55,771 nucleotides of DNA from Ophiothrix spiculata. Lineage: Eukaryota; Echinodermata; Ophiuroidea; Amphilepidida; Ophiotrichidae. Positions 36,601-44,334 of the stretch are shown here, piece after piece. A model generated the notes under the pieces. The model ran no database searches. It was not told where the DNA came from and saw nothing but the letters and a program-made list of their open reading frames with translations. Made by a program: the position numbers and the translations under genes. The DNA is taken from assembly GCA_000969725.1 (NCBI GenBank), contig JXSR01S019535.1. The stretch is one strand, 5' to 3'. How positions within the stretch are numbered: position 1 is the stretch's first letter; each line of letters opens with the position of its first letter.

Positions 36601-39600
36601 GTACCAGGTTTAAAACATGCATTTTACTGTATATATGTTCAATAGGAAATTGTTCTCACTGTGGATTGTTTTGAGCTATTGATTTCAAATTTTGAATGGA
36701 ATTATGGGAAGTACTTAAAACACCATCTGACGGTATGCTGAAATTGCATTTTCATTGGCTGGTTGGATGTTTATTAACCTTTATGTATTCATTAATTATA
36801 TAAAGATTCACATTATGCACATGAAATGGACTATTAAGACTAATCAGAACTACAACTAAAGCTGCACAAATTTATACTTGACAGAATTGCAAGTCCAATA
36901 ATTTTCACCACAAAACGACACCACTATTGACATCACAGCAGCTGGTGTGAAAGTTCAGCTTTTCTCAACTTGGTCTGCATTGACGCAAATGGTATTGCGT
37001 TTGATACCAATCTATTGACAGTGATCAAAACACCCATTTACACTAATAAATGGCTTGGTGTGTGTGCATTTGTGTCTAATATATATTCAGCTTAAAACAG
37101 AACTGACCCCATCAGCTGAGTCATCACCAACGCCATTTGTGTCTTCATCATCTTTGGTCACCTCAGATTTCTCCTCTGATGCAGATTTGCTATCACTTTT
37201 CTCTTCTTTATGATCCTCATCCTCCGTTGACTTCTCTTCATCAGCAATTTTGCTACCTATTCATGTATGAAAAGAAACAAGAACATTAAAAAGAGTAAAA
37301 TGGCTTCTATAGCGACTATTTGTGATCGATCTTATAGCCCATCTTTTAGGTTTTGAATATTTAATTGTAATAACCATAGCACATTAATCCCAGACTAAGA
37401 TATTAATTTTAATCAACATCATGCTAGGTGCAAGAGAGTAGTAAACAAACCAAAACTGTGCTGATGTGAGTGAAGGAACATTAGAATAAGTCAAATTTAA
37501 AAAACACACTAAACATTAGGTTTATATGACTCGTTTACGTCTAGATTAATATTGTAGAACAGATCGACAAATGAGAACTTTTGATTGGAGTCTAGACCTT
37601 ATATATACTGTACAGTCAAATTTGTTTTAACGTGTCCTGAAATAATAACTTGAGTGACTTGACGCATCAGCATTTATTGGCTTTATATAGGGAGTGTTCA
37701 AAAATCTGCAATGTTTCCAGGAGTTTTCACGATATAGATATATTGTGTGTTGGCAGCATCTAATGCCTCTTCTGTCCACAGTACAAAACAATCAATAACA
37801 AGCAAAGTAGCCACACCTTGGAACATAAAAAACACTTACCCCCATTTTGTTGAGTTTCTTGTTTGTCTCCCTCTGATTTTGCTTTATTATCTGTGTTGGC
37901 TGGTTTCTGTGGTGTTTTTTCTGGTGATGAATCTAATGCGGATGATCTGCAATAAAGATTGTTTCAGAGAAAAGATGTGTTTAGATTCTGAATTGTTTTT
38001 CAAAACGGTAGGAGGCAAAATATGTTATCGGGATACTGGTAAATTTGTTACAATTATACTAACTGAGGATAAACTAAATTGTTTGATAATTACACGTAAT
38101 AATAACGGCCAGCACTTTGTATAAATGCCGGAAATATTAATAATAATAATAATGAAAACTCTTTCGCAAAAACAAAACATACAAACAAAAAACAGTACTC
38201 ACTGGAGGCTCTGAGTTGAAGGGTTGATGGGTCTGTCATGGATAATAACTTCAAATATATGTTGGTCTGGTGTCAATCCTATCTTATCCCCATGTTGTAG
38301 TTTTTGCCAAATATCCTTGTCTATTGGAAGTAACTTACTAGCTCCTTTTGGCTGGTAAAAGGTCGGATTGGTATGTGTCTGGTAATTAAGAAAATATTTT
38401 GGTATTACTACATTTGCAAACATGAGTACAAGGTATAAAAATGTAACTTCTACTAAGCTTATAATTGGCATATGGTTAAAAACACTGGTAGTACCATCTT
38501 GAGAACTTTCAATGCCAGCAATGATATTTTGGCACTCCTCTAGATACATTTTAATTCCTAATAGACGTAAGCATATACCTAAGTTATGACATAACTCCCA
38601 TGCATCTAGACGCATCCTCATGTCTGTATCCAGAGTCTGCATATCCAAATAGCAGACTGAATGTTCCACTTAACTAATAATTATCATGGCATATCAACGT
38701 CATAAGTTCCAATTGTTTTAACAAAGCCAAGAATTGAATCCAGTTCTTCAGACTGGCACAAACCTTTAGCGACATGTATGGGTCATCACTCCTACCCATG
38801 TCCTTGTGTCTTTATTACTGAAGTCTGTATCATAATTCCTCAAGACTGAATGAACACATGATCAGGAATTACAGGGTACCAATAGGCCCTGCACTAAAGT
38901 CGGCGTCACAATTCTTCCGACAATGTAAAATAACCTTCCAGAGTGCAGGGCAAATTATATATTTACAAATGCAACCGGAGCCCTGCAATTAGTGGTCACA
39001 TGACTGATTTTGTCCGAGAAATTTTGGCAGAGGTTTTAGCCTCAGGATATTTATTTTCATCATCCTCAGAATTGTGACATTGAGTTTAATATCCCATATC
39101 CCACTGCTGCCACCAATTACAATTAGAATGATCCACAATTAGCATATTAGCACCAAATAAATTCACAAATTCTTCTTTAACTAAGCCAAGAATTGAATCC
39201 AGCCCTCAAGAATGAAGCAAATCTATACCTTTGTGACATTATTCCCGCCCTCACACAGATGCATCCTCAAGTGTCTTGATTACTAATATCCCACCGCTGC
39301 CACCAAATTGCAGACCCAATGCAATATTTTAGTCTAGATGCAACAATTCCTTGGACAGAGGAAACAAAAAGTCCATAGTCCAGGGCCCTGTTGCTTGTAA
39401 ATGAGGCATTGCTCCCTGTATTTTTGTTTTCCCTGTCTGAGGAATTATATAGCACTGACTTTATCATAGCATTTCTGATTATCAGCGCCAAATACATTCA
39501 ATTATTTTTTTTAACTGAGTGAAGAATTGAATCCAGTTCTTGAGAATGAGCAAATACCTTTGTGACATAACTCCCACCTCACACAAATGCATCCACGTGT

Positions 39601-42600
39601 CTTATAAATCACTAAAATTATATCCCAACCCTGCCAGCAAATTGCAGAAAGAACGCTCCACAATTAGCATATCAAGGCCATATAAATTCACATTTTTTTT
39701 CAGATTGAAGCAAATCTATGCCTTTATGGCATTAACTCCCACCTCACACAGATGCATCCATGTTTCTTTCACTAATATCCCAATAGGCCAAATGCATTAC
39801 AAACAATTATATCTAAGCATATCAGCACCTGATCACTGATCAGCTTCGCCCATTAACCTCAAGCCACAAACTTATTGAATACCCTCATATATAAGTTGCA
39901 TTTCCATTTTAGCTCAGGAAATGGGACAAAATTGATGCACTTGCAATGTATTTTGATTGCTGTCCAATTCGCCTAGCCGCTGCTAGAGGCCTTAATTAAT
40001 TATGCATCAAAACACAATACACTGATTTGTCACATTTCACTGTCTACATGAGATGCAAATTAATTCTTTGTTTCCTTACTGGCATAATCTTAATCTGCCC
40101 ATCTTCAACTTCCATTATTCCATGATTTCTTGACACTCTTTTGTCTGCAATCTGTAAAAAAAGGAAGAGACAGATATTTTCATAATCATCATTTACACTG
40201 AGACCATATGTGACGCGTTACATCAAAAGGTACAAGTTGTCGGCCAAGCAAGTTTCGAGATACAGGCCCATTAAGCTTGTAAATTATAAAGAAAATAATA
40301 AGAAAGCAACCGTCTTTATTCATCATAACTTCGTAACTAAAACTTCAATTTTCACAAGCAATGTACCATTTTAAAGCTTATTTTGTCCTCTTACAAGTAA
40401 CACAAAAATCTCAATTTTGTCCAAGGTAGACAACTTGTACCTTTTGATGTAACGCGTCACATATGGCAATCAGTATTCCTGCTAAAGCCGTATATTGTTT
40501 TTCCACAACAGATTTTTCAACAATTGAAATTGTTTCATTAAATAGTTTCACCATGTAAGCTTGAATTTACATAACGTTCAAATTTCTATCTTTACTCAAT
40601 ATTTCTAATCATTGCCAAGGTCGTGTGTCAGCAAAATGAACTCCACACAAAGTCAATGGATGTACAATCGTTATGAAATGTGTGTGATCCAGTTACAATG
40701 GGGTTACCTTACCACCAGGGGAAAAAAATCGATCCAGTGAATTGTGTAAGTAAAGAGACATAATTTGAAACCAACTTGTCATACTAAAGTAAAAGAGGGG
40801 ACTGTTCAATATACATAATTTGAATTGATACAAACTTGTCATATCTACCATATTACCTCAAGCAATGTTTCGTAATGGACACCCGTGCAAGGGTGTCAAC
40901 TTTACAAAATAATATGTCCAGCCATTGTTTAGGCCCAGAAAAAATAAAAATTGTTGTGTTGTCCTCAACGGGAATTCCTGAAAAATTGATTTGGTCAATC
41001 GGAAATACTTTCTCCCCCCCCCCCCCTTTTTTTTTTTAACCCCCAAAGTGCCAATTTGAGTGCATTTTCCACTATACTCAAAATCAAGTAATTTCTAGGC
41101 CCTTTTAAAAAATAATTTTTGACTAGGGTCGATCGGCGAGGGCAATTCAACACCTTATTTGGTGGCCTTATAAGACATGTAATAGATGACACGCAAAACA
41201 ATGAATCGTATGTTTTATTCTCATTCTTAGTCACACATTTGAGTCATTTGTAAACCAAATATCATGATGTAAATTTATTAGCGACCCAAAAATGACCCTT
41301 GAGAACTAAATTTGCTTAAAATGGGGGTCTTGCAATTTTATGGGAACTGAATTAAAAAGACGGATTTCTAACTGAATAATAATGAAAGGCTTGAGAACTA
41401 AATATATATGGGGGTCAGGCAAGGCTTGAAACGAGGGTCTTGAAGGTCACATATTCTGTTGGACGCACTGATGTCACAGACTAGAATCCTGTCTTCTGAT
41501 TGGTCAATTGAGGCTGTTCCATGTTACTCCCTGGCGTGAAACATTGCACTGGAGGTGAATGACAAAGTGTACAAAATTGATCTTTGCAGCTAAATTATAT
41601 TTTTGCATCAATCCCTTTCTTTGATATTGTGCATAGATGTGTCCTTCAACTTTATTGTATGAAAAATTCATGAATCAGAGCGGAAACATAAAATATTTGG
41701 GAAATATTGCTCCACTCCATAGACATCGCACTGTAAGTTTCACGCCAGTAACAATGAATGAGTACGCCAAATTCAACAACTGCGTCCGACAGAATACCAG
41801 CATCACCTTTCTATGCCTCCCGGGGCAGTGATTTTCAACGCACGTACTGCTCCACTGAGTTTAACGCTAAACGCATTATTCATATTGGATGGCAAAAATT
41901 TCTTAAAGTTGTATTAAAACTCACACTCATAATGAAAAATAACCCTGGAAAAAATCGAGTACAATTCTAGTACACATTCCTGACGTGCAAATTTGGAACA
42001 CACAAATTTGAGTACAATTTAAGTACAATTTGAGTACAAATTGGTGTACTCGAATTGTACTTAAATTGTACTGGAACTGTACTTAAATTGTACTCGAATC
42101 TGTGTTCCAAATTTGCACCTCAGGAATGTGTACTAGAATTGTACTCGGTTTTTTCCAGGGAAAGGATTCTTGAAAACAAAGACAAAAAAGATTTACAATT
42201 TATTATTAATATTATTAGTTTTTTTAATTTCAAAAATTAAATTTTATTTTTAGTTGTACAAATATGAGCATTTTCTGTGTACACCCAATAACAAGCTAAG
42301 TCAAAGTAAGAGACAATTCCTTGTACCATATTTTCTTTTGAACAGAAAAAAAAAAATTGACTCTTCCCACACCGGGAATCGAACCCGGGCCACGGCGGTG
42401 AGAGCGCCGGATCCTAACCACTAGACCATATGGGAGCTCCATATTCACACGGCAACATTTAAAGTCCTTATCAATGCTTACATGTGTACCGTCATGGTGG
42501 TCAATGAACAATTAACAAATCTAACTCGTCTTTTTAAAATCTTTATATCGCACATCTAAATTAATAGTTACCCCTAGTAAAGGTCCTCTACCAACTGTAC

Positions 42601-42676
42601 TTTTTCCAAGTGGTAATAAGATGTTGGTTTGTGATCCATCGGACCCTGCACACGGTTTTAATTCGACGCCCGACAT
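12493..42676 (-). CDS. APLF: APLF orthologue, whole gene (11 exons plus alternative 3' exons)
   Basis: This is a DNA-break repair factor of non-homologous end joining. In the family, the FHA domain binds CK2-phosphorylated XRCC4/XRCC1, a short KBM peptide binds Ku80, two PBZ fingers bind poly(ADP-ribose), and the acidic tail binds histones. Exons by position: 42572-42676, 40080-40151, 38203-38378, 37840-37946, 37108-37256, 35638-35734, 31815-32587 (with gap), 27795-28153, 14403-14543, 13515-13615 and 12493-12692. All have AG/GT borders and compatible phases. Seen: GRGPLLG...DKRVSRNH (FHA), KERTLPNWMD (KBM), two C-x5-C-x6-H-x5-H fingers, and an SDDSDW acidic end. Predicted length is 616 aa; human APLF is 511 aa. 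The extra length is mostly a basic AT-hook-like and acidic section in exons 7-8. Identification rests on motif order and recalled family features, not on a search. Exon joins are predictions without transcripts. Confidence 0.93.
13515..13615 (-). CDS. APLF: APLF exon 10 (second half of PBZ2)
   Basis: 101 nt. TSKAHFKQYRHPPPP completes PBZ2 with His522 and His528 at the right spacing, followed by PKREAAQKKASVIQ, a basic stretch. Acceptor TTTCTAG, donor GTATGT. Its 3' two-thirds is nearly the same as the 3' part of the hybrid exon 9' at 26112-26194. Confidence 0.92.
14198..14272. mobile_element. CCCTGG/GTACAA family, right half only
   Basis: Reads ATGTGCACATATTTCCAATC then three GTACTAGA/GTACTCGATTT units and ends CCAGGG. 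Matches the right arm of 15752-15892. It starts 131 bp upstream (in gene sense, downstream) of exon 9's donor. Confidence 0.7.
14403..14543 (-). CDS. APLF: APLF exon 9 (second half of PBZ1, first half of PBZ2)
   Basis: 141 nt. Starts KNPSHFRDFCHPGDPDY, completing PBZ1 with His475 and His481 (C-x5-C-x6-H-x5-H with exon 8), then a Glu/Asp linker, then CEYGAECYR opening PBZ2 (Cys509, Cys515). Acceptor ATGATAG, donor GTAAGT. Splitting both fingers at the same codon matches a history of finger duplication by exon (inference). This is in the distal copy of the duplicated region, 13.2 kb from exon 8. Confidence 0.93.
15752..15892. mobile_element. CCCTGG/GTACAA family, short full copy
   Basis: 141 bp from CCCTGGAGAAAATTGAGTAC to TGTACTCTATTTTTACCAGG(G). 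Two AGTACAATTCTAGTACAA blocks at the left mirror the right arm, with GATACTGATGTTCCAAATG in the middle. Confidence 0.8.
16165..16425 (+). repeat. Degenerate CTCCTCT/ACCACAT low-complexity tract
   Basis: At least eight loose repeats of CTCCTCTACCACATC. Not a hidden acidic exon: no splice-bounded open frame carries through. Confidence 0.6.
16562..16641 (+). repeat. Poly-G / T-rich simple sequence
   Basis: GAGGGGGGGGGG then TTTTGTTTTCTTTCTTTC and AGGGGGGAGGGGGAGGGGA. Simple sequence only. Confidence 0.8.
16786..17040. mobile_element. MITE, TGTGATGACTCACCC ends (copy 1)
   Basis: Left CGTGATGGCTCACCCGAAAG, right inverse TGTGATGACTCATCCCGAAA, with GGGGACTTTGC / AGGAGGACTTTCC. Its interior is the inverse of 31504-31734 (TTTTACAACAGAAAATCTGC, TAAGCTTTAAA). 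It lies at the junction of the two segmental-duplication copies. Confidence 0.8.
17853..18097. mobile_element. MITE, GATTTCACTAA ends (copy 2)
   Basis: Same family as 600-850: inverted ends GGGTCGATTTCAATAACATT and GGGGTCGATTTCACTAAACA, with GCATCGTAAG motifs inside. Unique to the proximal half of the segmental duplication. Confidence 0.75.
19189..19494. mobile_element. MITE, GTTTCAGACTxGC ends
   Basis: Ends AAGCTGGTTTCAGACTTGCC and, inverted, AAGGCAGTTTCAGACTAGCT, followed by TGTCGT. Contains many TGTCGT / ACGACA units. Present only in the proximal duplication copy. Confidence 0.7.
19861..20057. repeat. Foldback with perfect 20-bp apical stem
   Basis: Outer arms pair imperfectly (ATTGAGGGTTTAGAACCACAA with GAGGATTGAGAGCCACAA). 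At the tip, 19941-19960 and 19970-19989 are perfectly complementary with a 9-nt loop (CATGTGTAA). Confidence 0.8.
20216..20339. repeat. Short inverted-repeat element
   Basis: Ends GGGACGGTAACATGC and, inverted, GGGGATGGTAACATGCAGAG. 124 bp, no coding. Confidence 0.6.
21315..21824. mobile_element. Diverged relative of the hAT-type MITE (proximal copy)
   Basis: Aligns with 9366-9597 (ATTATTGTACC, TACTGGAGGTAC, GATGGCTGCA, AGTTCCTTGTGTA) but carries an extra roughly 280 bp in the middle, including an inverted pair CACTCTCCTGA / TCAGGAGAGT at 21537-21583. Confidence 0.6.
23090..23544. mobile_element. MITE, TCAGTTCxGCxGAACTCACAATT ends
   Basis: Left TCAGTTCAGCAGAACTCACA, right inverse TCAGTTCGGCGGAACTCACA, then AATT and reiterated (G)GATACG/CGTATCAGAATT units on both sides. 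Present only in the proximal duplication copy. Confidence 0.8.
24413..24645 (-). CDS. APLF: APLF exon 10', proximal terminal exon (acidic tail copy)
   Basis: 233 nt to TAA (24415-24413), open throughout. It parallels exon 11: GDTSGLL at the start, NSDDSEWDP in the middle and an identical SPKGAKKAKVH end. It has an 11-codon net length gain, including a longer Glu run. Acceptor TTCTTCAG is in the same phase as exon 11, so exon 9' joins in frame. Most differences keep charge, and there is no stop or frameshift despite many intronic changes, which suggests it has been under constraint (inference). Joined to exons 1-8 and 9' it gives a 574-aa protein. Confidence 0.78.
26112..26194 (-). CDS. APLF: APLF exon 9', hybrid alternative exon
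   Basis: 83 nt in the proximal copy. The acceptor side (TTTCGTGTTCCATAATAG) matches the acceptor of exon 9, while the body (PPPPVANRPKREAAQKKAVV) and GTATGT donor match the 3' part of exon 10. A deletion of about 0.95 kb relative to the distal copy explains this. It removed the His half of PBZ1, the linker, the Cys half and the His half of PBZ2. It joins exon 8 as CYR-ENESTPPPP with no frameshift, leaving a finger without its two histidines. An alternative AG two bases further in would give an immediate stop, so the first AG is chosen. Use in mRNA is unproven. Confidence 0.75.
27306..27395 (+). repeat. TTAGGG-like degenerate tract
   Basis: Repeated GGGTTAGG, TTTAGGGTTAGG and GGGTTAGGATTAG units. 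Interstitial telomere-like repeat in APLF intron 8. Confidence 0.8.
27414..27485 (+). repeat. 24-bp tandem repeat, three copies
   Basis: Three exact head-to-tail copies of CTGGAAAGTGATTTTATAAT plus TTTT (72 bp). Confidence 0.95.
27795..28153 (-). CDS. APLF: APLF exon 8 (basic region, first half of PBZ1)
   Basis: 359 nt, residues 351-469 plus two bases. It starts GKKGKKGTPGRPGRRGRKPS (a third AT-hook-like basic patch), continues through Lys-rich and acidic patches, and ends CEYGEECYR, the first half of a PBZ zinc finger (Cys462, Cys468). Acceptor CTTTAG, donor GTAAGA. This donor can join either the distal exon 9 (14543) or the proximal hybrid exon 9' (26194), both in phase. A longer open frame over the same DNA (27625-28335) is a different frame and is not the gene. 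Confidence 0.92.
28672..28735 (+). repeat. 16-bp tandem repeat, four copies
   Basis: Units GACCGCCTACTTCATT twice, then GACCGCCTACTTTGTT and AATCACCTACTTTGTT. Confidence 0.9.
28780..29160 (+). repeat. TGACCTTGACC-rich direct repeat
   Basis: Two copies about 190 bp apart (from about 28795 and about 28980) share GCACTTTCTAYGGTCTAAGT, ATGACCTTGACCTCAAAATG and ACCTTGGATGAC. TGACCT/TGACCTTG half-sites occur around twenty times. In APLF intron 7. Confidence 0.8.
29525..30276. repeat. About 750-bp near-perfect palindrome
   Basis: Centre near 29898. From outside in, left GAGCCCTGTCAACCCTTC, TTACTCAGCAACG, TTCTAGAAG, CATACTGAAC, GGTCATTTTTGGACC, ACGGGAAAGCTAACTA, CCCACTGCTG; the right arm gives the inverse of each in order. 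The loop is only a few bases. Lies in APLF intron 7. A partial relative is at about 50620-50770. Confidence 0.9.
31172..31734. mobile_element. MITE, TGTGATGACTCACCC ends (copy 2), interrupted
   Basis: Ends CATATGTGATGACTCAC and, inverted, CATATGTGATGACTCATCCT, then GAAAAGGGG. Broken 17 bp from its left end by the hAT-type insertion 31189-31495. The open frame on the minus strand (31414-31701) that resembles one at 16787-17029 comes from this shared repeat. Confidence 0.82.
31189..31495. mobile_element. hAT-type MITE nested in another MITE
   Basis: 307 bp with inverted ends CAGGGCCGTACGAAG and CAGGGCCGTACGAAGC, flanked by the perfect 8-bp direct repeat TGACTCAC (31181-31188 and 31496-31503). 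Interior has several CGTCCCGA / GTCCCGATATT motifs. Confidence 0.9.
31815..32587 (-). CDS. APLF: APLF exon 7 (AT-hook-like motifs; interrupted by gap)
   Basis: Coding sequence is at 32587-32277 and again at 31901-31815; the 54 bp at 32277-32330 recur at 31848-31901 across the gap. Collapsing the overlap gives a 344-nt exon, in frame with exons 6 and 8, with acceptor TTTTAG and donor GTTAGT. The peptide has two GRGRP cores (residues 253-257 and 270-274) with flanking Lys/Arg, as in AT-hooks, then acidic DDDDW and ESDISDW stretches. As assembled, the piece right of the gap runs into a TAG just past ESDI, so the written sequence is broken here. Confidence 0.85.
31902..32241. other. Assembly gap (340 N) inside APLF exon 7
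   Basis: The 54 bp left of the gap (31848-31901) recur at 32277-32330, and the 35 bp right of it (32242-32276) recur at 33765-33799. Both matches are exact. See findings. Confidence 0.98.
32628..32701 (+). repeat. Short tandem duplication
   Basis: TCAATAAAGCCCC(A)TTTATAG plus TAGCACTGCTGTTTA occurs twice in a row in intron 6. Confidence 0.85.
33214..33662. mobile_element. MITE, TATGTGAC ends (copy 2)
   Basis: Ends TATGTGGATCGTCATATCAA and, inverted, TATGTGACCCGTCATATCGA, each followed by AAGGTACC. Shares interior text with copy 1 (CAGCCCGATGCCTTT, CATCCAATAACCAAAA). Lies in APLF intron 6. Confidence 0.8.
33800..35637. other. APLF intron 6, no feature seen
   Basis: No exon, RNA or clear repeat structure found. 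A few GC-richer patches (34426-34500) have no coding support. Confidence 0.5.
35638..35734 (-). CDS. APLF: APLF exon 6 (Ku80-binding motif)
   Basis: 97 nt, residues 204-235. Contains KERTLPNWMD at about residues 223-232, which matches the family's Ku-binding motif (basic residue, then LPxWM). That motif docks on the Ku80 von Willebrand domain and tethers APLF to broken ends. Acceptor ATCTAG, donor GTTAGC; one base is left over and completes the first glycine codon with exon 7. Confidence 0.92.
37108..37256 (-). CDS. APLF: APLF exon 5 (acidic linker)
   Basis: 149 nt, residues 155-203. The acceptor is AATAG (phase 1 join) and the donor GTCAGT (phase 0). The peptide is Glu/Asp/Lys/Ser-rich (EEKSTEDEDHKEEKSDSK and on), a disordered acidic linker with no recognisable fold. 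It is accepted as coding because both splice sites fit and the frame joins exon 4 to exon 6 without a stop. Confidence 0.85.
37840..37946 (-). CDS. APLF: APLF exon 4 (Ser/Pro linker)
   Basis: 107 nt with a one-base split codon at each end. Encodes a low-complexity linker (SSALDSSPEKTPQKPANTDN and on) rich in Ser, Lys and Gln, as expected for the disordered region after the FHA domain. It contains SP and TP sites that could be phosphorylated (inference). Acceptor TTGCAG, donor GTAAGT. Confidence 0.85.
38203..38378 (-). CDS. APLF: APLF exon 3 (end of FHA domain)
   Basis: Encodes residues 60-117 plus two bases of a split codon. It begins THTNPTFYQP, matching the HTNP-FYQ block of vertebrate APLF, and continues through LLPIDKDIW and HIFEVII, the last FHA strands. 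Acceptor CCAG, donor GTGAGT. The open frame continues upstream of the acceptor to 38669 by chance; that part has no FHA similarity and is intron. Confidence 0.93.
38560..39790 (+). repeat. Degenerate tandem array in APLF intron 2
   Basis: The motif ATACCTTTGTGACATAACTC followed by CCACCTCACACAxATGCATCC and GTGTCT recurs in varying form near 38585, 38765, 39225, 39553 and 39718, with AATTGAATCCAG and CCACTGCTGCCACC between. Spacing is about 165-460 bp. Confidence 0.7.
40080..40151 (-). CDS. APLF: APLF exon 2 (FHA core)
   Basis: A 72-nt exon, residues 36-59, phase 0 at both ends (ACAG acceptor, GTAAGG donor). It reads IADKRVSRNHGIMEVEDGQI and on to KIMP. KR-V-SR-x-H is the FHA signature: Ser42, Arg43 and His45 are the conserved phospho-binding and fold residues. 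A short TIR element (40207-40463) sits 56 bp upstream of the acceptor in intron 1. Confidence 0.93.
40207..40463. mobile_element. MITE, TATGTGAC ends (copy 3)
   Basis: Ends TATGTGACGCGTTACATCAA, inverted at the right with the same 20 bases, extending to about 35 bp (AAGGTACAAGTTGTC). The high symmetry suggests a younger copy. Located in APLF intron 1, 56 bp from exon 2. Confidence 0.85.
41943..42160. mobile_element. CCCTGG/GTACAA family, complete palindrome
   Basis: 218 bp that folds end to end. Left CCCTGGAAAAAATCGAGTAC, right inverse CCCTGGAAAAAACCGAGTAC, with repeated (T/C)(G/A)AGTACAATT units and an inner pair TGCAAATTTGGAACAC / GTGTTCCAAATTTGCA. Situated in APLF intron 1, 204 bp from the tRNA gene. 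Confidence 0.85.
42346..42356 (-). terminator. Pol III terminator of tRNA-Glu
   Basis: Eleven consecutive T on the minus strand, just downstream of the tRNA-Glu 3' end. This is well above the four or five needed for RNA polymerase III release. Confidence 0.85.
42364..42435 (-). tRNA. tRNA-Glu (CTC)
   Basis: A full 72-nt cloverleaf. The acceptor stem pairs TCCCATA with TGTGGGA (one G-U pair), the A box is TGGTCTAGTGG, the anticodon loop is CTCTCAC with CTC at 42402-42400, and the B box is GGTTCGATTCC. No intron. A run of 11 T on the minus strand (42356-42346) follows eight bases after the 3' end, a strong Pol III terminator. It lies in intron 1 of APLF on the same strand. Confidence 0.96.
42572..42676 (-). 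CDS. APLF: APLF exon 1 (start codon, FHA N-terminus)
   Basis: Encodes residues 1-35. The ATG is at 42676-42674 and the exon ends in phase 0 before a GTAACT donor. The peptide ends in STVGRGPLLG, the first phosphopeptide-binding loop of the FHA fold; the Arg of GRG (residue 30) is the phosphate-contacting position in this family. The start is chosen because FHA domains of APLF begin within about ten residues of the N-terminus and no upstream in-frame coding is apparent. The tRNA-Glu gene lies only 136 bp into the following intron. Confidence 0.92.
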
Positions 42677-44300
42677 GCCGGATTTTGTTGTTTTTCTTGA
42701 ACAGAATAAGACGCTGTTTATAGCGTAGCGTAGGTTTAATGCAGTTTTGAGCTAGTGTCTTTCGAGTAGTCTACAGTCCGTGTAATACGTCAAATTCCAT
42801 TCCTCTTGCAGGCAGACCTCAGGTATAAAGTCAGTTCTTCATTTACATGAAAACTACACCTAGAATCACAAGATCGCGACAAAAAACAGCAAATAACCCA
42901 TTCAAAACAGAGCCCTAAATTCGCCTGAACATTATTAATTGGACTCGGGGGCGTTCAGCTCAAACAGTTTTGGGTTCATAAGCTTGAGCTAAAATTTCCA
43001 GCACAAGGACGTTTGCTAGGTTCATTAGAAGTCAATCATATGTCAAAACAAACATTTTGAACTTAATTTTGTTCATATTATTTTGAATAATATGTGATTA
43101 GAATTTTGAAAGGGCCAATAGTTTAATCACCGCAATAATTTTCAACGCTTTTATAGTGGATTAACGTAAAGTGCGGCACCCCCGGATAAAGCATAGCCTC
43201 GGCCACAAAGTCTAGACAAAACGCTAGATGTGTACAATATACACAAGGATAAAGCAGTGTGGTCTTTGCTTTCTAATGATGGTGATGTAAAAAGAAGATT
43301 ACGGATAATCAACGGGGTCTTTATTTTCGAGATTTATCTCTGAGATTTATTTTATTTCCAATCTGTAGTACTTTGTGGGGAAACTTCAGGAAAAGTCTCA
43401 TTTTAACCATTTTATCCCGGCATTTTATTTGATATTTCATATGCTGTATTTTTTTACTTGTCTTTTTTCTTCTCTTTCTCAGACTCTCAGTCGCTTTCTA
43501 AAGTTTCCTTTTTTCGTTTTCTTTTTCGGACGGTAGCCTGGGTGATTCAAAACTCAATGGAGCCCTGTTGAAGAAAAGCTTCCTTGAGCTTACTTTTCCT
43601 TGGCGAAAGCCTATCAAGGTGTAGGTGATTCTTTTCCTTTTTTTGGAAAAGGTGGGGNNNNNNNNNNNNNNNNNNNNNNNNNNNNNNNNNNNNNNNNNNN
43701 NNNNNNNNNNNNNNNNNNNNNNNNNNNNNNNNNNNNNNNNNNNNNNNNNNNNNNNGCACTGACCTAGAAAGATGGTACGGGTATGTGCGGCCCTCAAGAC
43801 CCCTTTTCACGCCTTGCCTGCCAATATTTAGTTTGCAAGTCCTATTTTTAAACAATTTCAGTTCCCTAGCCTCATTTTTTGAAATTTAGTTCCCAAGACC
43901 CCAATTTCAAGGAAAATTTTGGAAATTTCGGCTTCCAGAGCCCAAATTTAGCCAAAAAAATGGTTCTCAAGGGTCATTTTTCACACTTCAGCTCCGAGTC
44001 TAGACCCCCTTTTCGGAGCCGATCTTCCGCTCCCTAGACTAGGGTTTCAGACATCGGGGCCCTCGGCACACTCGGAGTCCAACCAACCAAAGTTGGGTGC
44101 TGCGCGCCGCCGCGCCCCGGGTTTAGTGTACTTGCATGATATATCGTGACATATGCCTACATACCCCAATAAGGAGTCTCAAGTACGTACGCACGTAGCT
44201 GAGTGAACTTAAGGCCAAAAAGTTTCACCGTACCTTGGCAAATGAAAGACAAGCACAAAAATGAGCTAGTTGTGCCCAAATCACATGCATATATTTGCCG
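42677..44300. other. APLF upstream region
   Basis: Should hold the APLF promoter just right of 42676, but no TATA box or other recognisable element can be supported. The remainder is repeat-like non-coding sequence with a gap. Confidence 0.4.
43658..43755. other. Assembly gap (98 N)
   Basis: Run of N between GGTGGGG and GCACTGACC, upstream of the APLF start. Confidence 0.99.
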
Positions 44301-44306
44301 GTGTGA

Positions 44307-44334
44307 GGGGGGGGGGGGGGGGGGGGGGGGGGGG
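44307..44334 (+). repeat. G28 homopolymer
   Basis: Twenty-eight G, then C and five more G. Confidence 0.9.

Noticed and set aside
38199-38669. 156-codon minus-strand frame beginning MEHSVCYLD
   Set aside because: Only its last third (from THTNP) is coding. The upstream part is intron 2 read-through; the acceptor at 38379-38380 and exon 2 supply the true N-terminal side.
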